Shown: in pieces, positions 11,379 to 20,300 of the stretch | Layout: every line of letters starts with the position of its first letter | Numbering within the stretch: position 1 is the first letter of the stretch | Source of the DNA: Gryganskiella cystojenkinii | Taxonomy: Eukaryota; Mortierellomycota; Mortierellomycetes; Mortierellales; Mortierellaceae | Length of the DNA: 38,689 nucleotides | NCBI GenBank assembly: GCA_015852425.1 | Contig: JAAAIG010000261.1 | Coordinates: forward strand, 1-38,689 | Direction: 5' to 3' | Notes under the pieces: model-generated | Seen by the model: the letters and a program-made list of their open reading frames with translations, nothing else | Told to the model about the DNA's origin: nothing | Databases searched by the model: none | Position numbers and translations under genes: made by a program

Positions 11379-12728
11379 TTAGTGCTTCTTGACCTTGAGG
11401 GAAAAGTCAACAAAGGAAACGCCTTGAGTGAGCGACCCCAAACTGATGATGTCGATGGCTAAAAGGAAAAATAAAAAAAGTAAAGTTGTTAGAAGACCTT
11501 GTTATTTCATATTTCTTATAAGTGTCAATATCAGTTTAAACTTACAGTCGCAGAAGAAACTATCGATGTTGTCCTCAGTGATACCACCACTGCACTCGAT
11601 CAAGATCTGACGTCCCCTGGCAGCCCAACGTTGCTTGATACTGGCAGCAACGATCTTAAGAGCCTCGCCGTGAAAGTTGTCCAACATGACGATATCAGCG
11701 CCAGCAGCAATAGCCTCATCGGCCTCGTCCTCCGAGCGACACTCGACCTCAATCTTCAAGGCGAAGCCTGCGACAGCCTTGGCCTTCTTAACAGCATTGG
11801 TAATGGAACCTAGATCCCGGATCATGAAGAGTCTTCAGGTCAGTCACGGGCTTTTCAACAGAGCATGGCGGTGTATTTGATCCGCGCCTATTATTCTTGC
11901 TTGGGCCTTACCAGTGCTCCAGACGTGATTATCCTTGAGCATGATCATGGAAGAAAGATCCATGCGATGGGTATCGACGCCTCCGACCAACATGCCGTAC
12001 TTCTCAACCAAGCGGAAACCCGGAGTGGTCTTGCGAGTTCCAGCGACCACACCCTTGAACCCAAAATTCTTCTTGATGAGACGAAGACGATTGGCCTGGG
12101 AGGCAATACCACTGCAGCGGGCGAGAATGTTCAAAGCAGTGCGTTCTCCAATTAAGATCTGACGAACGGGTCCGTAGACGAAAGCGCATTTCTGGATGGG
12201 CCTCAACATCTCGCCTTCCTTAACCTGCCATTCGACACTATTGAGATGAGAGAGAGAGAAAGAGAGAGAGAGGATGAATTAGCTCACCCTGATCCCAAAC
12301 ACAGCGGTGGTCTCTCATAGGCGTGGATGAAAAGAGGGGGCAAAAAAAAGAGAGAAACTCACCGGCATCCGAGCTGGGTAAAGATCTCGTTGAAGAACGG
12401 AACACCGGCGACAATGCCCTATTTGATCCAAATTGAAATATAAAAAAGAAAAATAGCCCCCCGTCAGTTAGATCAGCCATCTTGAAGGCAAGAGTGTTCT
12501 GTATAAATAAGAAAGAGAGAGAGAGAGAGCAACTGAAAAAAAGCCCCATACATCGCTCTTTCCGTAGAGGACAGCGGTTGTGGGCTTTTCTCCCACGACA
12601 AAACCACCATAGTCGAGCGAGGGAATGTCCTCCTGAAGCCATTCTGTGATCTTTGTCTTCCAGTTGGCAGGAAGGAGATGCTCGTATTCGTAGCCGGCAG
12701 GGACGATGATGATGGGGGAGGAGGACAT
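11379..12728 (-). CDS. BNA6: Nicotinate-nucleotide pyrophosphorylase (quinolinate phosphoribosyltransferase)
   Basis: Five exons on the minus strand: 12728-12552, 12418-12363, 12237-11912, 11809-11546, 11458-11379. Phases close to 300 residues, the usual size. The enzyme condenses quinolinate with PRPP, releasing CO2 and PPi, to give nicotinate mononucleotide in de novo NAD synthesis from tryptophan. Family signatures are [51 protein letters not shown] (substrate-binding basic residues), [36 protein letters not shown] and [10 protein letters not shown]. The N-terminal half is the alpha/beta sandwich and the rest the modified TIM barrel. Intron 1 contains a decoy acceptor (TACAG near 12500), and skipping it gives the conserved join ...GKSD-GIVAG.... 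The 5' leader sits in a 600-base gap shared with the SNARE gene's 3' side. Confidence 0.95.
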
Positions 12729-13332
12729 GGTTGCTTGTTTGAGTTGTTGATTTCTTGACAGAGTTGTTTGTGGTTGAATGACGGGATATGAAGAAAAAAA
12801 GAAGAGAAAAAGCAATGTCTCACTTTGTTGGAATAAAAACTGCGCGTGCGAAAATTTGTGACTGAAGAGGAACTGCCAAAAAAAGAAAAATAATTGGTGA
12901 TTCATTTTCTGTGGGGTCCGTCCGTCCCCGCAATCGGCCTGGCTCGTAACTCTTTTCATTTCTCTTCTTCCCTGCTTGTCTCCCTCACTCTCTTCACTGC
13001 GCAAGGTCATAAAAGTCCTAGCCACACACGGACATCCGCATGCCCATCATCTGTAATGACTCGAATTTTTCACAAGGTCAACAGGGGGTTCCGGGGAGAG
13101 GCGGCGCGTTATTTTGATCGATCATAGGACAAAAAAAAAGTAATAAATTGAATCGCAGCTCGTTAAAAGTGCAAATAGGGTTGCCCGAAGAACGATTGTA
13201 TGTCCTGCGAGGTCAACAAAAAGCTGTTGGTATTGGGAAGATGTGCGGCAACTATTCCAGAAAGACTATTTTTTTCTAGTGTTTTGCTATCGGAACACCA
13301 CTCCATCCTCGGGTTCGGACTCGTGTCCATTT
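12729..13332. other. Intergenic: BNA6 promoter and Syn8 3' flank
   Basis: Contains A/T tracts and pyrimidine-rich stretches. No ORF with protein character and no RNA gene was recognised. Confidence 0.5.
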
Positions 13333-14594
13333 TCAGATCTTGATGACGATAATGAGAACAACAACCAAGCCCAAGATAATCATCCATGAACCTAACGGAA
13401 GTACGGGTGCAACACAAAAGCCACGCACAGAATATATAACAAAAGAAACAAAAGGTTAGCGTTATTTTGTCATAGGAAAGACATTTCTTCGCGCCGATGT
13501 ATATGGAGCAGACTCCCATACCAAAACCCTTTGTTCCTCTAGCGACCTTGGTCAATTGCCTGCTTGCAATCTGTAGTCGACTGGCGGTACGATCCACAAG
13601 ATGATCCGTGTCGTCCAACATGTCCAAATGGGTATCGAGTTCGTCTCCAATCATCAATCCAATCTCCTGTTGTCGTCCCAGTGCATTGCTCAGTCGATCC
13701 AAATTCTGGTCTTGGTCTGTTTGCAAAGTACGTTAAAGACAACGCGAGTGTTAGCATCTTGTTTATCAGGCTTTTGCTACTGTTTTCGTAACCGCGCCAT
13801 ATATTCCGTTGGGATATCAGTTTCTTGCAAAAAAAAAAGGTTCAACTTCATGATGATCTCTTTACCCTCTACGATTCGTTGTTGCAGTTGTAGCATTTGG
13901 CTGTTGTCCAGGTTGTCAGTTTCCACTTCATGTTCTGAGAATCGTACGGCCTTGGACCTCGAATGCCTCGTCGATCCTTGATTCAAGCCTAATAAAACAG
14001 CCCTGCGGAGATAATACGTGGCACAAATGAGGTGTGTCAGCACACGTCTCACACTGCTATTGTGTATGCAACAGGAGCACAAAGTCGAAAAAAAGAATAG
14101 AAACGCGAGAGATAACAGCTCTTTTTTTATGCTGACCTTGCATCTGCATCATCCTTGTCTTGTAAGAGTGCCTCCAGTTTCTCAAGTTGTTGTTGCAGCT
14201 TGATCAGGGTATCTTCTCGCCTCGCGAGTTCTTTAGAGGGCCTATATCAGCACAAGAAAAATAAGTTTTTTTTTCGTCGTCAAGAAAAGAGAGGCCAAGG
14301 TTCCGTAAATATATTGCCAAGAGTTCTCTCGTTAAAGGTCTGAGAGTTGAATTCCTCCCACAAAAAAAAAAAAAAAATGTCGTCCTCGGCTTACACTGAA
14401 CCGTTCTGCTCTGCCTGTGAGAGTTCCTCCTCGAGCTGCTGGAGACCCTCTCTGAGCCTGGGCATGTTCTTTTCGATGGTCTTGTCTTGGGATGCGGAGC
14501 TGAGACCATTGGCCCGACATCTGTTCCGCTCAAAGACTGTGACGAGGGTGCTGTCGGCAATGAGGCCCAGTTTTGAGCCCCAGGCGGCGTCCAT
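13333..14594 (-). CDS. Syntaxin-8 / Syn8-like Qc-SNARE
   Basis: Five exons on the minus strand: 14594-14395, 14241-14137, 14002-13866, 13716-13522, 13391-13333. Phases close to 231 residues. The N-terminal half is helical and coiled-coil-rich, consistent with a three-helix regulatory bundle. The SNARE motif (about residues 145-205) begins DQDQNLDRLSNALGRQQEIG and continues through GDELDTHLDMLDDTDHLVDR, the typical Qc core of syntaxin 8. A single membrane anchor follows (SWMIILGLVVVLIIVIKI) and ends the protein, so it is tail-anchored. Syntaxin-8-class SNAREs act in endosome and late endosome/vacuole fusion with Qa, Qb and R partners. By alignment to syntaxin 6/8 and SNAP-25, the zero-layer Gln position is His here. 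The nearest named fungal proteins are Syn8 and S. pombe Fsv1. It is divergent from the DDX20-like gene. Confidence 0.88.
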
Positions 14595-14915
14595 GTTTGT
14601 TTGTTGAATGTGAGTGGGGATAAAAGGAAAGGATAGAATGCAAGGAGGAGCGAAAAGAGTAGTGGTGATGCGAAAGAAAAGAGTGTATGAAAGAAGAGAA
14701 TAGTAAAAAAGAGGGCTAGCTATCAAGGTCGTCGTCCCTTGTGACTTTTTCTGGGATGGTTCAAGAGAAGGGCTAAAGTTTTCTGTTCAGCCACCAAAAA
14801 AAGAAAAAAAAAAAAAAAAAGGATTCCATATTCAATGTATTTTGGTTTTCCCTCCCTTCTTTGCCCACCACCACCACCATCAATTGACCATCCAAACCAA
14901 AGGACAGACAATGCC
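14595..14915. promoter_or_regulatory. Probable bidirectional promoter, Syn8-like (-) and DDX20-like (+)
   Basis: A 321-base gap separates the two start codons. It contains a long A tract (about 14793-14820) and pyrimidine-rich DNA on each transcribed side. ATG CCA TGA at 14911-14919 is a two-codon upstream frame whose stop overlaps the helicase ATG at 14916. Confidence 0.5.
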
Positions 14916-17211
14916 ATGACGACACTCGACAGGTTCCATTCCAGCGACGTACGCATCAGCGAGGACCTCGACTTTTCCTCTCTTGTCTCCAATCAGGCCC
15001 TCCTCAAAGGTCTCGTCGACTCGGGTTACCAACGACCTTCGCCCATTCAACTCAAGACCATTCCTCTCGGTCGGCTCGGTCTTGATCTCATTGCCCAAGC
15101 GAAATCCGGCACCGGAAAGACCATCGTCTTTAGTGTCATTGCCATCGAGGCCGTCCTCTCCTCGACTCAACTCCGTTCCCGTTCCAGTATCAATAATCAG
15201 AAATTGACCACTGAAGATTCTCCAGATAAAAAAAAGTCGATCATCTCTCAGTCTCCAAGGGCAGTGATCGTGGCGCCCACGCGAGAGATTGCTGTCCAGA
15301 TCCAGGAAGTGATTCTCAATCTAGTCCAGTCAGAGCTTCAGGAAGCCGTGACATGTCATGCCATGATTGGCGGCATGCCTATCGCTCAGGACAAACAAAA
15401 CCTCAATAACTGTTCCATTGTCGTAGGCACACCGGGAAGAGTCAAATCCCTGATCGACACGGGGCATCTAAAGACGGATCAAATTCGGCTGTTGGTTCTG
15501 GATGAGGCGGACAAGCTGATGGAGAGCACGTTCAAGAACGATATCATTGGCATTGCGAAAGGATTGGGACCCGTCAAGCAAGTAATGGCATTCTCAGCAA
15601 CGTATGATGATGACTTGTTGGCAGAGCTAGATCATTTGGTCAAGAACCCTGTCTATGTCATGCTTACCGATGGCACTCCAGAGCTGGAAGGTAGGTTATC
15701 ATTCACGCTGCCTTGATATGCCTTGTTCAGGAAAGTGGTCTCAGTGCCTAAATGCTGTGTATCTATTTTTTTCTCATTTCCTTATTTATGATAGGCGTGC
15801 TACAGTACTACAAGGTCGCTCAATTGGACGAGAAACAAAAAAAAGGCTCCGTGTTCTTGAAACAAAACTATATGACAGAAGCCAAGTTTGCAGAGCTGGA
15901 GGGTCTCTTCACCCATGTGCCTTTTTATCAGGCCATGGTGTTTTTGAACCATCGAGGGCGGGCTTCAGATCTGGTCACGTTTCTGAACAAGCGAGGATGG
16001 CCCGCCATGCATATTACCTCGGGCATCTCTCAAAAGGAGCGACTAGATATCATGAGCAAGACGAGGAAATTTGAGTTACGAGTGCTTGTCTGCAGTGATC
16101 TGGTAAGCATCCATTTCATGTCTTTTAAAAAAAAAACTTCTTTCTCTCGGACAATGCTTTTATACCGCGATTGCTAATGAAGATCTAAAACCTCCCCTTT
16201 TTTTGCATTTAGATTGCTCGCGGTATCGATATTGATCGTGTCAACCTGGTCGTCAACTTGGACCTGCCCAAAGATCCAGAGACATATCTGCATCGGATTG
16301 GAAGAACTGGGCGATACGGGACCACAGGATTAGCCGTCAGCATCGTGGACAATTCCGAACTGAAAACGGTCCAAATTCTTCAAAAAGAGTATCACCTCAC
16401 GATGCAAGAGCTGTCGAATCGAGACCGAACCTTTAGCGAGTTGACTCACCACAGCAAGAACCGCCATCACGAGAGGCCATTACAGGCACCCGAGGACAAG
16501 GACCAGTTTGAAAAACTGGAGTCGGAGCGGATAGAACGTGAGGGATATGTCCCAAGTGAGAGTGAGGATGAGAATGATGAGAACCAGGGATTGGAAAATG
16601 ATGGACCGCAGAGCAACGGTCAGGAATACCCCCTCCATGAGCAAGAGGATTCAGAACAAGCAGAGGGGCAGCAGCCTTACGTCGGGAAACCGGGGAGATC
16701 AAGAAAAAGACAACGTGTACCGCGATCGCCGGATCGGTCTGTTCAGACCTCAAGCATCCATAACGCCGCCAAGCGACAGCGAAAAGGTGCGACGACAAGT
16801 CTTCAAGTAACGAACAAAGAACAAGAAGAAGGCGAAGAGGACGACAAGGAGGAGGAGGAGGTCGCCGATACAGATGACCAGTTCTACTGCGACGCGGAAC
16901 AATTATACAACCCTATACCCAATGGATCCGCCAGTGGAGGTCTCGGCTATGACTTTGCGAGCTATTCAAGCATACAAGCTCAACCAAGGGCGTTGCCACC
17001 ACCACAACAATACTATCCATTTCATCCGATCATGGGTGAGTACACTTCAGGTAGGTACGGCCTGCCTTGGTCTACTGATCATCCCTTTGCCTACTATCCT
17101 TCTCCTCCAGCTTCTCATCCTTCCCAACATCTCGCAGCTGATGCTTCTTCACGGCCTTCTGGTATTTTCTTCCCGCCTGATTTGTTCCTTTTCCCACCTG
17201 CGCCGATTTGA
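14916..17211 (+). CDS. DEAD-box RNA helicase, DDX20/Gemin3 type
   Basis: Three exons: 14916-15690, 15795-16102, 16213-17211. Phases close to 693 residues. Residues 1-70 show the Q motif region ([19 protein letters not shown]) and Walker A (AKSGTGKT, 62-69). DEAD is at 196-199 and SAT at 227-229. The second RecA domain has [41 protein letters not shown] and [31 protein letters not shown] and the downstream YYKV segment match DDX20 (Gemin3/DP103) rather than translation- or ribosome-type DEAD proteins. Gemin3 works in the SMN complex that loads Sm rings on snRNAs. An insertion rich in Ser and Lys (about 83-113) lies between motifs I and Ia. The C-terminal tail is acidic, then Pro/Tyr/His-rich. 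A 75-base in-frame segment, 17036-17110, has GT-AG ends and may be an optional intron. An in-frame ATG at 14835 would add 27 residues. Confidence 0.9.
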
Positions 17212-17339
17212 ACGAGTTTCTTTCAACCGGTTGTAAATAAACAAAACAAGTTCTGAAGGACCACTCCACTCATAGTAAAGCTAAACATGGCAAAAATTAT
17301 TGTTTATTTCCGGGCACGAGCTTCCTTCTTCTTCCTTGC
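17212..17339. terminator. Convergent 3' flanks with AATAAA on both strands
   Basis: AATAAA at 17236-17241 (+) follows the helicase stop by 25 bases. AATAAA at 17308-17303 on the minus strand follows the protease stop by about 32 bases. The two 3' ends therefore face each other within 128 bases. Confidence 0.55.
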
Positions 17340-20300
17340 TTAAATATCATCAATGTTCTTGGTCTCGAGCTGGAATCCAATCTTCTTGAAGCCCTCCGAA
17401 ATATCCTTGACCTTGGTCGTCGCACTGGTCACAACCACAATCGAATTGTCAGCGTTGAACACGTTTCTCAAGTACTTGTCCATCGCGTGTTGCATCAACT
17501 CGGGCGTCACAGCCTGGACGCGCTCCAAGAACTCCTTGTTGTAGTTGACAGAGACCTTCTTCAGGACCTGGTTCACAAACGCTTCGGTCGCAGCGCCAGA
17601 GATCGTCTCCTCCTTGCGTACGATTCGGTACACGATACTAGCCTTGGCACCCTCGAGCTCCTGCTTCGTGAACTTGGTCTGAATAGTATTTGAAAACGTA
17701 TGAAAGCGTTAGCAACCAGTAAACATCACATAGATCACAAAATCGAGGTCAAAATCATGCGAAAAGAAGATACAAACCTTTCCAGAAGCGTAGTCCTCAA
17801 CAATCTTGGTCGCAAGGTTGTAAGCCCTGAAGGCATCAGGTGAACGGTAAATTGTGAACGACAAGAATCCAGCCTCAACATCAACACGAAGGTTGGCGCC
17901 ATAGACCGCACCTGATCCACGAAGTTGCTTCCAGAAGGGACCCTCAAGGGTATCCAGGCATTCCGAGAGAACCAAGAGAGCAGCGTAGTCGGGATCCAAA
18001 AACTCGGTGGGTCCACGAGCGACATGCGACGCGAACGAGGACTCGATCGAGGGCATGTTGACGACATAGCCCTTTTTACCGGGGTTCTTGCCAGCCTCGC
18101 TCCAGACCTGGCTCGAGAATGGGATAGGCGCCAAGGTCGCGGCAGAGTCTTTGGATCCGAAATGCTTGGCCCAAGCGGTCTTGGGCTGGTTCTGCTTCAA
18201 GATGTCACCCTGAACCTGAATGTGAATGTTGGCGGGGCGAGTCACTTCGTATTTAAAAAAAAGTAAGAGACTGTCAGCATGAAAGAAATCATTGTAACAA
18301 GTAATAAAGTAACAAGTAGCAAGTAACAAGTAACAAGCAACAGGTAACAAGTAAGAGGTAAGAGGTAACAAATAAGAGGTAACAAGTAACAAGTAAGAGG
18401 TAACAGGTAACAAGTAAAGGTAAGAGGTAACAGGTAGCAGGTAACAAGTAACAAGTAAAAAACAAATAAATTAACAAAAGTAGGATTGGTTTGCTTACAG
18501 ATCTCACGAAGCTCAGTCATGGCCTTGACAACAACCTCGGGTTCCTGCTCCAACTGCTTCAAGACTTGGCCCAGGAACTTGGACTGCTTGAGAGGACTCA
18601 AGCACGCAATGTTGGACTGATCATGGTCGTACGTGAGGACATCCATGCAAGCCCTGGCCATCTATTTTTCAGCACAAATAAATAATAATAATAATGTTTT
18701 TAGTAGGCACAATGAAAAGAAAATATCGACTGGGAGTACGATCGTTTTCCTCGGATTTCAACATACTCTGCTTCCATCACGTTTTTGCTGAGGAATGTCG
18801 TTCAACAGCTTGGTGGTGATGACCTTGAGACGCTCAACATCGAAACGAGTGTTCCAAGTCATCTTTTGCAACCAATCAATACCCTCGCTGTACTTGGCGC
18901 GCTCAGTCTTCAAGACCACGAGAGCCAATTGACGGAACATGCCACCGACACCGACACCGCAAGCACGGCTGACAGTGTCTTGGTCAAGTTGCTTGACAAC
19001 CTCCTCAAAGGTGGTCTCCTTGCCAGTGGCAGGATCGACCAAAGGAAGAGAGTAGAACGAATCAAAGTAGATATCCAAGTAAGGACGAAGATGAGCAGGC
19101 AAACCGGTCGAGGTGAAGAACAAGGTCAATTCGACAAATTCGGATTTGATGTCTATTTGAGAAATATAAAAAAAAAAAAAATGGCAAGAGGATGAGACAG
19201 AGTTCCGATTAGAGACAGGACTCGCCATCACCGAAATGTTAATTTCGTCTGCAACTTGCACAATGCACTCCATCTTACGATCGTATTCGATAAAGTATGG
19301 GACAGCGGCGGCATCGCTGTCGAGGTGCTTCTGAACCTCGTTATTGCTATAACAAAAGGAAAAAAAAAATGTAAGTTAGCTGCTTGTGGTACCCGATTTC
19401 AATGAAGCTGACGCGAGATCAAAGGCTCAACATACAAGTTCTTGTCAGGCTTGCTGCGACCAGAGACGACCTTGATCATCTCGATACCCTTGACATCGGG
19501 GATAGGGAAGTTGTCTAGATGTTGCAAAGGGGAAAAAAGTAATATGCGTATGAGCTTTCATATCCGCCACAGCGATCGCTTTTGTGCGTACAGCCGACAG
19601 AGGCAGTATCCATACCAAAGATCTGAGCGGGGACGGGGATGTCGTTCTGGGCACGGTGCTTCTGAAGTTCCTCCTCGAGCTCCTGAAGCTTCTTTTCTCC
19701 GAGGTGTGCTCTCTGCTCTTCAATACGCTTGGCCTCATCCTCGGCCTGCTTGGTTGCATGTTCGGCCGAGGGCTTGGCAATAATGGTCGCTCTCTTTGAG
19801 TCAATGTAGTACCTATGATCAAGAACCAGGGAGCAGTGGAGAGTTAGAATATAAAGTAGAAGGATAACCCTCCCATAAATTGGAATAGGAAACAAGAATG
19901 GAGTTGGAAGGGACTTACTCGCGCAGGTACTTGATCCAAGTGGCATTATCAAACGTGGCAACCTTGTCCAAATTGTCGAGGTCATCGGTGAATCCAGCCA
20001 GGTCACTATCATCCTGCTTGCCGTACAAGAAGTGAACCAAGCAAGGCCAGGCCAGCGTCATATGATCGGTCTCGAGACGATCCAACAACTTCAGCTTCTC
20101 ACGCTTGATCACAGCCGCCATACGTCCCATATCAAATCCGTCCTTGGCAATCTTGTTCAAAATCTCAAAGAACTTTGGTTCGACCTCCTCCAACTTTTCG
20201 GTAGGGACACTGTCGAACGAGACCTTGATCTCGGCACGGATACGCTGAGAGGCGTAAAAATCCACAGCTATTTTTTTTTTTGTTTAGAAAGGATTGAAGT

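Noticed and set aside
12473..12505. Possible extra BNA6 exon after TACAG ([13 protein letters not shown])
   Set aside because: There is no GT donor downstream, and inclusion would break the conserved [13 protein letters not shown] join. CTAAC in this stretch fits a branch point.
18289..18507. Leu/Thr/Tyr/Cys-rich 'membrane protein' ORFs on the minus strand
   Set aside because: They are translations of the heptamer repeat inside an intron, not an independent gene. They are noted instead as a retained-intron curiosity.
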